Source: Bimuria novae-zelandiae CBS 107.79 (taxonomy: Eukaryota; Ascomycota; Dothideomycetes; Pleosporales; Didymosphaeriaceae). From it: a stretch of DNA of 64,000 bases. The notes under the pieces are model-generated. The model was given only the letters and a program-made list of their open reading frames with translations, was not told the origin of the DNA and made no database searches. The stretch spans positions 1-64,000 of the forward strand of contig ML976812.1 in the NCBI GenBank assembly GCA_010015655.1. Reading direction: 5' to 3'. Below, one piece after another: positions 24,382-34,735 of this stretch. Each line of letters begins with the position of its first letter. Position 1 is the stretch's first letter. A program made the position numbers and the translations under genes.

Positions 24382-24507
24382 ATCGAAAAACCAGTATCGG
24401 GTGAGCTGCGTTCTGGCTCAGAGTTGTGTCGGTCCTAGGGGATCGGAGCCCTAACTCCGCCATGCTTAGGCTTCTACAGTTACGAAGAAGCTCGTTTTTT
24501 TTTGGCC

Positions 24508-27223
24508 CAGACTTGCGGTCGATAGGCCCGATAGGGCTATCGAACCGATAGCCTATCGACCGATAACTATCGGCTGACTATCCGATAGCGTTAATAATTT
24601 CTTAGCAAACTTTTACGTTAACAACTTTAGCATTATACTACTTAAAAAGGACCTAAACCTATAATACTAAGAAATATGTATAAAAAGGAGATTAAGTGAT
24701 CCCTAGTAGTAAGATAATTTATTTATATTATAAAAGAATATTTAAAATACTTTATATAGTTTAGTCTTTCGCACATTCTAATGCTTTAAGTAGTAGTTAT
24801 AGATTTATCTTTATATAATCCTAAGGAACACGACGCTAAGAATCTAAAAAAATACTCTTTTTAGCTTATTACTTATTTTAGGTATTAAAAGAACCTTAAT
24901 TACAAGCTATAAAAGTTATAGAAACCTTTTACGCTAAAAAGACTAACTCTACTATTAAATAGCTATTATACTATTATCTAGCATAGTCTAATTTTTATTT
25001 ATATAAGTACTAAACTTATCTTAGATTTATAAATAATACTATTTAAAATTAAGCTCCTAGATCTCTTTTCAGAAGCCAGTTATATTACCTTTAAATTAAA
25101 GGGAGAGCTCGCCAGACTCGCATGGCATAGCTAAAGGCGCTATTTTATTATAAAATCTCTCCTAAAGCTTTTGTACGATATAGATTTTCTTTTCTCCTTT
25201 AGTTATAAGCTTCTCTACTCCTTCCTTATCTTCTACTTTTAAGAAACCTATACGAGCTTCTAGATCGAAAACGCGTACTGCTAAATAGTATTGAAAAGTA
25301 TCTAATTTTTAGATATAAGTTACGTACTTATCCTAGGCACGCTAAAGTTAAAGAGCTATAAACTTATTATTAGCCTTATTAGCTTTCTCCTAGAAGAAAA
25401 GAATTTATTAAAGAGACCTAGCTAAAAGTATTATATAACTTACTAAAAATGTATATATTTTTTTTTCTAAAGTAAGTAGATTAATACTAAAACCTTTTTT
25501 TAAGTGTTATATAATTTATTAAAGAAATATAGTTACTTCGTAAAAAAAATTAAAGGAAATTACGAATTGTACAATGCTATACTTATTTAGCTTTTATAAA
25601 AATATTATCTTTTAAAATATTATCCTTTAAAATATTATCTTTTAAAATATTATCTTTTAAAATATTATCTTTTAAAATATTATTTTTTAAAATATTATCT
25701 TAATAATGCTTAATATAAAGCTGAAGTGCAGATCTTACACTATATTCTAGAGTTGTATTTAATATAGTAAACTAGTTATTTTATTTCGTATAGTTATTAA
25801 AAGGAATGATTTTATTAGTACAATCTTTAAACTATATTATATAATTAGCTAAACTATAAATAAATATAATAATTTTATTGAGCTTTCTTATTAGTCCTAA
25901 AATATCTTAAATGTTTTGCCTCTTTTATTAAATAATAGCTTAGGCCTATCTTTCCTTTTCTTCTTTCTCCTATCTTTTGGCTTTACTATCTGTAATATTA
26001 GTAGTGCAATTTCTTTCTTATTATCTTCTTCTTTTAGCTCCTTATCTTCTTTATTATACAATTCCATGTGATTCTTATCTTTTTTAGAACTAAATAAAAA
26101 GGCTTAAATAATAAGATTAAAAATATACTTTTAATAGCGAATCCTTTAATGCGTTACGTTCTAAGTAATCTTATACTTAAGGCTAAGCTATTATCCTATC
26201 GTACGATAAAAAATATTATTTAATTTAGTATTATTTCTAATAAAAGCTCTAATTTTTATATTAATTTTATAACTAATAAGAACTAGACGAAGCGCCTTCT
26301 ATTAATTTATATTAATTTAACTATAAAATAAATGAGGAGTAATTAAGGGATTCTAATATTTATTCTAAACATCCACAAGGCTAGCATAGATTCTGAGAAG
26401 AAGGGAATAGCTTAATGAGGTCTAAATATTAATTACAAGATAAGTATTTGTCTATATAAACTAAAGTACTTTATATATAATATTTTGGCTTTTAATAAAG
26501 TATTCTAGGATCTAGTCTATTATTATTAAATAATAGATAGGAATAAGCAAGAATACTTCTTAATTTAACGCTTTAATAAAAGTATAAAACTTTAGCTACT
26601 CTATACAAGGGAATAGAAGCTATTATATAATAATAAAGTTTAGAAGTGCTTATTTTATAATATTCTTGTATAACGTCCCCTTTCGAATCTTATCCTTAAG
26701 ACCTTAAACTTTTCCCCTTTTTAAAAGATTTTTATATAGTGCTTAAACTAAGTTCTCCTTTATAAATCTTAGTATTATACGAATATTAGTTTTTGCTACA
26801 CTCTATTAAATATTATAGACTCTTTATAGATAGCGCTATAGTCCTTCTATTAAGGTATAATATCCTTTTAGATCTTCTTAAAACGGGTACTATTTATAGA
26901 AGTAACTTTTTTTAGTTTAAGCCTTTTTTTTTATTGTTAGATGGTAATTCTTATAGATTAAGGAGGCTTATCCTAATATATAACTTATTATAATTAAGGG
27001 TATATTAGTTTTAGTGTTAATCGCGCTTAAAAAACAGAAGATGTATTATTATTAAGTTTATTAAAGAGAGTATTATCTATAGTAATAATAAGGGGTTTTA
27101 GTTCCTTATCCTAAGACTGTAATTATGTCCTATTTTTGCTACGAGAAAATTTGCTGCCAAGCCCTATCAAATAGACGATCGGTTCGATAGGTCGACTTGA
27201 TAAGCCTGTCGGCCGCAACTCTG
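24508..27223. mobile_element. hAT-like DNA transposon, RIP-degraded, with 8-bp target duplication
   Basis: 2716-bp element. The left end begins CAGACTTGCGGTCGATAGGC; the right end, read inward, begins CAGAGTTGCGGCCGACAGGC (17 of 20 identical). TTTTGGCC occurs immediately before (24500-24507) and after (27224-27231). An 8-bp duplication with CAG termini is the hAT hallmark. Both ends also carry many CGATAG/CTATCG words (subterminal repeats). The interior (about 24590-27130) is extremely AT-rich and stop-filled. I could not identify a transposase domain, so the class rests on the ends. A 15-bp tandem repeat lies inside at about 25603-25704. Confidence 0.8.
25603..25704. repeat. 15-bp AT-rich tandem repeat
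   Basis: About seven copies of ATATTATCTTTTAAA with one or two changes per copy, inside the hAT-like element. Probably slippage expansion after RIP. Confidence 0.9.
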
Positions 27224-27319
27224 TTTTGGCCGATCGGTGACCGTACAGGCCACCCACCATGACTTCCATTCACAACGCCTATAGTGATCGCCACGAAAAC
27301 AACAAATTAAAGACATCTA

Positions 27320-28390
27320 AATGTAATTTAACTTGGTAAAAATATTAAAATATATATAAATAAACTATTATAATTTTTTATAGTATTATACTACTTATAA
27401 AAGTTCGTCTTCCCTCTTGCGCGTATAATCCTCCACAGTAGCTCTAGGATAGTATTTACCTATTAATTAATAGCATCTATAGGTAAAGCTTTTTATTTCT
27501 TTATTTATTACCTTTTACACTCCTTAGCGTTATAGCTAAGAGTAAAATTCTTTATTATATACTTCTAAATCTATAGCTAGGCATGCTCTAATGCATTAAT
27601 CTCTAGAAAATAACCAGGCTACTATAGTCTCTTAATATACTTTATAATTAAATAGTCATGCGCAATGCGACTTTTACAATCTAAAGTATTATCTTAGAGT
27701 AGAATAGTACGTATGCCTATCCTATTAAGTAAATTAATCTTTAGGATAACCTTTTTAAGTGCACCTTTACGATGTCGATACCTATTAACCCCTCATCGGC
27801 TCCGATCACCACGTTCGTAGTGTATCTTTAAAGGAACATATTACAACTTCCTAGTATTGTAGCGTCTGTTTATGTTATTATCTCTTGCTAAATCAAAGGC
27901 TGCCTAAGCCTATATTTAAAGCTTATTATCGCGGACCTTCGCGTCTTTATTTAGACTCTTAATATAAGCCTTAGCTGCCACCTTTTCCTCCTTAGTGTCT
28001 TTATAATAAACGTAATAAGGACCTTTATAGTTATAGCAAAAGGCGCTATAAAACTATAAGTAATAATTTTTATAATTATAATTATATTTAATATTATCAT
28101 CCTACCTATGACGGTTAAGAACATTCTACTCCGACAGGAGCAGAAGGTTAGCCTTTTACTCCGCGACACTACCTCTTATAGCTTTTATACTAGATCCTCT
28201 GCATGCCTCGCTCTTTACTAATTTAAGCTAAATTCTCGTCTATAAAAGCGATCTTATAGAAGTTAAAGCCTTAATTATTATACTTTATATACTTATTAGA
28301 GTTATACTTAAGAGCCTATTTATATTACTACTTCTCTTATTTAGGTATAAAGTATAGCTTCTAACCTAGTCTACGCCTCGCACAGCCTAT
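27320..28390 (-). mobile_element. Tc1/mariner-like transposase relic, RIP-degraded
   Basis: Minus-strand pieces in order resemble a DDE_3 transposase. They read FNFYKIAFIDENLAQ (first acidic block, near 28280), then FCYNYKGPYYVYYKDTKEEK (near 28000), YNTRKLQYVPLKIHYERG, KGALKKVI, a TILLQDN-like second acidic block (near 27690) and PGYFLEINALEHA (near 27600, where the family has HSPDLNPIE). Many stops fall on former CAG/TGG codons. No terminal repeats were found. A 62-bp insertion at 28107-28168 splits the frame and removing it restores a continuous reading. Confidence 0.65.
28107..28168. mobile_element. 62-bp insertion flanked by CTACC duplication, related to the solo LTR at 58041
   Basis: CTACC precedes (28102-28106) and follows (28169-28173). 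The last roughly 50 bp (GGAGCAGAAGGTTAGCCTTT then CTCCGCGACA) match the end of the LTR at 58041-58253 almost exactly. Taking out the insert plus one CTACC rejoins the transposase relic in frame (KR-DDNIKYNYNY). It may be an internally deleted solo LTR. Confidence 0.6.
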
Positions 28391-28395
28391 CTTAT

Positions 28396-28794
28396 TGTTA
28401 AATCCCTTCGGGATAGCTAGTCCTAAAGAAGACTAGGATTAGTTATCGGGCAAGAGTACTATTAGGCAAGGAAGGGGTATTAACTACGTAAGCTAGTTAA
28501 TAGATTATTACTATTAAAGGTAAAGTAAGGTTATAATTAAATTAACAAGAGCCTAAATTAAATCTAAACGATGGATTAGTAAATAGGTTAAACACGAAGA
28601 TAAAAGGTCCATCTTTAACGTTCCTATATATAAGTCCTAGACTGCTCGCTGGCGAGCGCTCTCTAGAGAGCAGTCACATGACTTCGTAAGCGCTAACAAT
28701 GCGGTAAGCGAAGACAGGGGTGTCTCCACGTGTACGTGCTGTGACTAAGTACAAAATAGTTTGCTGTCCTTATGTTGGATCGTGGATCCTAGCA
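28396..28794 (+). mobile_element. Solo LTR, 399 bp, CTTAT target duplication
   Basis: Begins TGTTAAATCCC and ends CCTAGCA, with CTTAT on both sides (28391-28395 and 28795-28799). It contains a TATATATAAG promoter-like word near 28625 and relatives at 45273-45658 (plus) and 31017-31801 (minus). No internal retrotransposon body adjoins it, so it is a solo LTR left by recombination. Confidence 0.85.
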
Positions 28795-28838
28795 CTTATA
28801 TATAATATTTTTAAAGGTTATAATACTTATTTTAGGTA

Positions 28839-30688
28839 ACGTACTCCACAGGCGCGTGGCCGACACAAGCGAGTGGCCGGAAATGCCAAGACCCCATTAA
28901 ATCTACACTCTACATAATAGTACAGAACGCGCATAAATAGTTATAAGAAATCGTAGTAGGCTAATCTACTTAGAACCTACTTCTTTTTTATTTTTATACG
29001 TGCGTAAATTATGCCTAGCCTTGCTATAGCGTCTATAGCGCTATTAAGTTAATTTATCTTTATTAGCGCGTATACTTTTTTTATCTTCTTTTTATTACCA
29101 CGCGCTTTAAAGTCCTTTAGAGTAGCTAGTTACTAACTATTAGTAGCTATAAGGACCCCTTCCTGCTATAATTACTTTTTTTATATAATTTCCGTTGTAT
29201 AATAGCCTTATTAGTAGCTTAAAGCTTAATAATTTACGTTTACGCTAATACTAGCTTATACGCTACTATTAATACGCCTTTTACTATTTTTTAAAAGCCT
29301 TAACTAGGCTTATTTAGAAACTATTTAGGTGCCTCTAAATCCTTTCTTTAACTAGCGTTAATTGTAACTTAAATTCTAGGGTGCTACTAGGCATTTACAA
29401 CTACTATAGGCTGCTATTAGCTACTAGTAGTAATAATATACGTAGGCAGACGTTAAGCTTTAATATTATTATTTTTAGGTTAAGAGAAATAAGGCTAGCA
29501 CCTTAAAAGCTTTTTTAAATATTATTTTAAGTAATTATAGCTTTAAAAGTAGTAATAAAGTAAGGTAAAAACTTAATTTTAATAATATATATAATATAGT
29601 TACGTATTAGATTCTTAGCTTAGCGCCTATACGCCTTCTTTAATAGCAAGAAACACCCTATATCTAGTAACTCTAAGAGGTGCGACGAATATACAGGCAT
29701 ATAAAGAGTAATAATCTTATTATCCTTATAGTATTATTAGAATTTAAGAAAGTTATAGATCTCGTAGCTATTAATAATAAGTAGTTAATAGCTACTAATA
29801 GTATACTTTTTTATATAGGTGTTAAAGTACTTTAGCTACTATTAACTAAGCTTATTTATTATTTAGCTATTCTTAGAGACTATAATAACCTAATTATAAG
29901 GTAGATCCTTCTCTTTATACTAGACAGAGAGGTGGTGCTTGCCCTAGAAGATAAGGAAGGGTGAAATCGCCTAGCTTATTATATTAATGCCCTAGATAGC
30001 TATAGTCTACTTCTAATTATTTTACTATATGCTTTTTAGCCTACCTTAACGCTTAAAGTCTATAATAACTACTCCTATTAATATTATACCTATTATAAAG
30101 CTAGTCTTATTAAAGTTATAGGTATCTTTATCTAGGATACTATACTTAGCTTTAGTATTCTTTATAAGATAGAACCAGCCCTATATAACTTTAGGATCTT
30201 TACAGAGGGCTCTCTTATAATTATACTTTTAATTAAACATAACTTAGAGCTCTAGCTAGCGCTTTATAAAATTTATAGCCTAGTTTTAGCTAATAAGCTT
30301 ATAACGCTACTTAGCTAATAAAAAATTAGCTATATCTTTAATAGTAGCAAGCTAGGGCAGAAATCCTCGCGTATTTAAGTTAAGTATATATTAAATAATT
30401 ACCTGCTCCTCTATTAGAAAGAGATTTATAGAGTTAGGTGTATAGTTAGGTTAAAAGGCTACTCTAGCGTATTATTATCTTAGTATTCTTTTAGTAACAC
30501 TACAGACTATTATAGCGCGTAGAATAAAGAGTAGCGTATCTCCTTTAATAGCTTAAAGCGTAAGCTATAATTAGGCTTCTTTTAATTTTAGTAGCTAGTT
30601 AGATAGTTAAGACATCGCATTATACTATAGGTGATAGAATGTTTTAATAGGGCCTTAGCATTTCCGGCCACTCGCTTGTGGAGTACGT
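28839..30688 (-). mobile_element. Fot1/pogo-type DNA transposon, 1850 bp, RIP-degraded
   Basis: Terminal inverted repeats begin ACGTACTCCACA at both ends, flanked by TA (28837-28838 and 30689-30690), as in Fot1/pogo elements. The length is also typical. On the minus strand near 30100-30190 a frame reads KYSILDKDTYNFNKTSF and then a TGSERRGRPK-like block, matching the Fot1 KYGI..DIYNFDETGF transposase (DDE_1) region with D-to-N and E-to-K changes. The left repeat carries an extra 17-bp copy of its CACA-GCG-GTGGCCG part. No intact frame remains. Confidence 0.85.
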
Positions 30689-30690
30689 TA

Positions 30691-31016
30691 TAATTTTATT
30701 AAAATTATTATTTATAATAGCCTATTAGCTCTCCTTCTCTCGATTAATACGTAATAAAGTGACTAAGTTAATAATATAATCCTTCTAATCCTAAGTTAAT
30801 AGCTTTAATTAACCACGGCCTAAGTTATTCTCGTAAAGTATCTTATTTTAAAGAGTAATAGTCTTAATAGTTACCTTTTACTTTATCCACGATAATAGTT
30901 CTAATAGCGTAAACTACGCGTGGCCTATGTAAGTGGCTAGAGCATGTTAAGATGCATAGTCTCCTTATATTATAGTAAGCGCGCTAACCGCGAATACGCG
31001 TGTAATTGTTAACATC
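30691..31016. other. AT-rich spacer, nothing recognised
   Basis: Degenerate TpA-rich DNA between the Fot1-type element and an LTR. No coding pattern. Confidence 0.4.
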
Positions 31017-31801
31017 TGTTAAGATCTAACATAACGTAGGGCGGGACACTGACACTTATCCGTGCGCCTAGCCAAGATTCCTTACTTAGCCATGAGTCAC
31101 GTGATAAGTCACACGTCCTAGAAATAATACGCGTCCCCGAAGCATCTTGGCACGTAAGAATTTGGGACCTTCAGGTCTATTAGGATTTACAGGACAGGAC
31201 TTATATATAGGAACGTTGAAGGTAGACTGTCACGAGAGCAACGAGTAGAAGTGTTCTGGGCCTAGGTAGGCTAGATTGATATACTCGTTCGGTGTCTACG
31301 TGTAGGTACAAGACGTTAGATAAGGAGAAAAGGTCTTCTCCCCCTATCCAGCGTGGATCTATCTATCTCGCTTAGTCTAGATGCTAGTACCTAGATGGCT
31401 AACGTCGTGTCTAACCAATTAGAAGCAAGCTTCGGGGTCTAGGCTATTTAACCTTTAGAGCTAAGGCTATTAGACCTTTAGTTTCTAAAGTATAAGTTTA
31501 GAGGCAGAAGTCTATATACTAACGTACTAGTATTAATAGTACGTCTAGGCTGTTAGGTTGCCTAGGAGGTTACCATAACATAGACCTTCTACCTTTATAT
31601 TTAACCTAAGTTATTAATCTATTATTTAGATTATTATACTCTAGCTTTAGTTAATTCGTTTATAACTGCGTACTACCTTTAATACTAATAACCCTGTTAA
31701 TACGCGTAAGCTATTAATAACTCTTCCTTACTTTACTAGTACTCTTGCTCGAGAACTAGCCTTACCCTCTTTAGGACTAGCTATCCTATAGGGACTTAAC
31801 A
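31017..31801 (-). mobile_element. LTR of the TGTTAAGTCCC family, minus strand, split by another LTR
   Basis: On the minus strand it starts TGTTAAGTCCCTATAGGATA at 31801 and ends about 31017 (TTAACA). It follows the 28396-28794 LTR closely, including CGTTCCTATATATAAGTCCT. A 353-bp second LTR sits inside it at 31228-31580. No matching target duplication was found around the outer copy, so it may be half of a lost element. Confidence 0.75.
31228..31580. mobile_element. Nested solo LTR, 353 bp, TAGAC target duplication
   Basis: On the plus strand it begins TGTCACGAGAGC and ends CCATAACA, with TAGAC before (31223-31227) and after (31581-31585). Removing it and one TAGAC restores the continuity of the outer LTR (AAGGTAGAAGGTCTACC-TTCAACG on the minus strand) as judged against the 28396 copy. 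It is GC-richer and less RIP-marked than its surroundings, so it may be younger. Orientation is not determined. Confidence 0.85.
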
Positions 31802-32148
31802 GTAATACTTAATAGCTTAGTATAATTTATTTTACAGTTTTTAGAGACCTTATTAATCTTATATTTAAAAGTTTTGCGACGAGAAATAGGTATAATTATA
31901 TCATTGTAATGGTGCAGTAGTACGGGAAAGTATGGGTGCTGACATGCTGTGTTGGGTGCGCGCACGCACGGGCTCACCGATCGGCTAAAAAAAACGAGCT
32001 TCTTCGTAGCGCGTCGCAGGTCATCGGGGCATGCGAGATGGAACTCCGGGACTGTGCCCCACGACTGTAACCGCCGATCTTCCATCAATAGCAGAAGCTT
32101 CCAAGAGCCCTGCATCAATACCGAGCTCACGGGGATTTGTATCTTAAC

Positions 32149-33754
32149 ATGGAGCAGACATTTTGCTTCGTCAACGGCGCGCAGATCGATCGATCTACCA
32201 AGAGGCAAATGCGCCGGCACATGATGATGGGCAAGAATGCCGGCAAGACAGTCCAGAGAAGGTCGAAGAAAGAGCTAGCTTGGAAAAGCTTCGAAGGGAA
32301 AGATAACCAATCGAAGAAGGAGATATTGCAACGCGGTAACAGGGATTTGGATGCGGTCACTTTGCCAGTGAACAGGATAGGCAGATGGGCCCAAGCACAC
32401 CTGCACTACTACGAACCGACCAGTATCTACGACAATGTGCTTTCCGGGCTCGCTTTCCCAGTGGAGCTTACACCACATTTTGCGGAAGTGATTTCGACCT
32501 GTAAGCTTGAACTTGGTCGGATGCTGGTGCGTGAACGGGACTTGCTTACCCTTTGCAGACTTCCTGTTTATCTCAGACAAATTGTACCCCGTGTCGCTTG
32601 GTATTTCGATGGAATCTTCGAAGTATACGTGGATCAGAGTGCTGATGGCAGACGAAGCCGGTACGCTCACTCTACTGCACGACCAATGTCCGTGTATTGT
32701 GTTGATATGCCAAGCAGCTTTCCACTGCAACATCGCACAAATGCAAGCATGCAACGAACTTTTCCTAGGCGACGGTGAAGACTCGCCGATGGCAATGTAC
32801 CATCTTTCCAAGACCCTGGAGCATGTCCAAGCAAGGCTTCAGAGCGCAGAGGCGCTGTCAGATTCTACGATGAGTCTCGTCATGGCGCTGATCACGCAAG
32901 AGCAAGTGCGTCACCAGCATGAAGCCGCGAGTATCCACATGGATGGCTTAGTGGGGATGATTCAGCTGCGAGGAGGACTGGCCTCGTTGGAAGGATGTCT
33001 GCCGGTGTTGTTAAAGGCATGCAAGTATGAGAATTCTTCTCCGATGACGGAATCTTCACTAATAGTTTTGCGATGTTGAAGAACAGATCTCATGTACACC
33101 TTGCAGCGCGAGGTCGCGCCTCGCTTCCACCGCGACAACATGACGGCAATCAAATGCACCCTAGCATCACTACATCTACCATTCGATAATGAGACTTCTC
33201 ATATGCTAGCTCAGCATTCTGAACTCGACCCCAGGCTTCAAGATGTTCTGGGTGATGTAATCAGTACATCGACGTTGTTCAATGATCTACCTTCTACCCG
33301 GAAAGTAGATCTCTACCTCTATCAGGAAATCTTCGTCTCGATCTTATATAGACTTCATGCAATACCCTTCCACCCAAACCCCAACCTACCCCCCACAATT
33401 GGAGACGCGTACCACGTGGGTCTAACGCTATTCATGATGTCGCTGTTCCTTCAACACGGCCGACATCGTATCTTACAGTATAGCAATGTCACAAGGAGAC
33501 TCAAAGATGTTCTCGAGAGTATGACTTTAGAACAGGAAGATTGGTTGAGGTTTTGGCTGTTGATGGTAGAAGCTGTCTGGGTAGCGGAAGACGAGGGAAC
33601 GGAATGGCTCGTGCGCATGGTGGGGGAGCAGGCAAGAAAAATGGGACTGGAGACCTGGAAGGATGCAAGAGATGCTGTGCTGAGATATCCCTGGATCGGA
33701 GCCTTGCATGATGAACCGGGAAGGTTGATATGGGAGAAAGCTAGGTTTTCTTGA
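32149..33754 (+). CDS. Fungal_trans_2-type regulator lacking a zinc cluster (three exons)
   Basis: 496-residue protein. Exons: 32149-32500, 32559-33024, 33082-33754, total 1491 nt. Introns (GTAAGC..GCAG, 58 nt; GTATGA..GAAG, 57 nt) restore VIST-YFLFISDKLYP and LLKACK-TDLMYTLQ. The ATG at 32149 gives MEQTFCFVNGAQIDRSTKRQ, the usual start of these proteins, followed by RRHMMMGKNAGKTVQRRSKK. The middle shows PVELTPHFAEV, HMDGLVGMIQLRGGL and EVAPRFHRDN. This is the DUF3468/Fungal_trans_2 pattern. Members of this group often have no DNA-binding domain, and none is visible here, so its mode of action is unknown. It is a small intact island between transposon blocks. Confidence 0.85.
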
Positions 33755-33899
33755 AAGACGAAACCAACAATTCCGTCAAACTGGGACGTGAAGCATAACG
33801 CATCTAACGTGAGTAAACGAATGAGTTCAAGGAGGTCCGAAGCGATACTAATTGAACGATGAAAATAAAGATCGTACCGGGCCGAACGATGCCAACGCT

Positions 33900-34730
33900 T
33901 CACCACGCAAACTTCTCACCCACCAGCTTCTCACTTAGCTCCCACAGCTTCTCCGCCTCACTCCTCGAGCACGCGCGGACATTAGCCATTTCCGAAACCT
34001 GACAATCAATCATATACGCCCCATACACCTTCCCACTCCTCTCCTCACCCCACCCCTCCGCCAACTTCGGATCCAACGCCGCCGTCAAGCTCGTCGAACT
34101 CCCCGCCGCAACCGTTTTCATCTTGAACATACCCGCCTGTACCGACTTCTCCACTGCCTCCTTCATATCGGTTCCAATCTCTCTCGTCAGCTCCGTCGGG
34201 ATAATCCCTGGATGCACCGCAACGCCCAAGATGCCGTGTTTCGCAAACACGCGATCGGAAAGCGCGATGCCGAACAGCAAGTTTGCGGCTTTGGACTGGT
34301 TGTACCCTTCAATGGGTATGTACGAGCGTTCCGCGATGTCGGGGAAGCCCCACATGCCCATCACCTGCTCGTTCGGTCGCTCCTCCTCGGGGAGATCTTT
34401 GCTCTGCTTTTCGAAGTCAATGTCGTTCCAGCGGATGCCTGCGATGAGCGGTGAGAGAGACGTCACGTTGATGACGCGTGTGGCGCCATGCGGGTTACGC
34501 TGCGCTGCGACGAGTAGCTTCGGCATAAGCAAAGCTGTGAAGAGGAAGTGCCCGATATGGTTAGTGCCAAAGTGCATCTCGATGCCTTCAGGGGTAAGCT
34601 GTCGGTTAGGAAAGCCCATAACGCCTGCGTTGTTGATGATAATGTTGATGGCCTCGACGTCTTTCCAAGACAAGACTTCAGCGGCCGCACCGTAGACTGC
34701 CCGCTGGGAAGAGAGGTTGAGTGTCAGTAA
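33900..34730 (-). pseudogene. Short-chain dehydrogenase/reductase, 5' part lost to a copia relic
   Basis: NAD(P)-dependent oxidoreductase of the SDR superfamily. Visible: NIIINNAGVMGFPN (the NNAG motif), RVINVTSLSP, and the catalytic YNQSKAAN (Tyr-x-x-x-Lys), followed by HPGIIPTELTREIG and a normal C-terminus. Reading up, the frame extends as SSQRAVYGAAAEVLSWKDVEA to about 34730 and then meets AT-rich copia DNA. The N-terminal TGxxxGxG cofactor loop is absent. TCTTCCCAG just before RAV looks like a 3' splice site, so the break may lie in an intron. No N-terminal exon was found beyond the transposon block near 39.2-39.4 kb. Probably a dead gene, or one truncated to an inactive form. Confidence 0.75.
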
Positions 34731-34735
34731 CTATA

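Noticed and set aside
25603..25704. CRISPR-like array
   Set aside because: Units are directly contiguous 15-bp repeats without spacers; a eukaryotic AT-rich tandem repeat.
32137..32148. Earlier start for the cluster-less regulator at 32137
   Set aside because: That codon is TTG; the ATG at 32149 gives the family-typical N-terminus.
34671..34673. Start codon of the dehydrogenase at 34673
   Set aside because: The codon there is TTG, and the coding frame continues upstream, so the gene is truncated rather than starting here.
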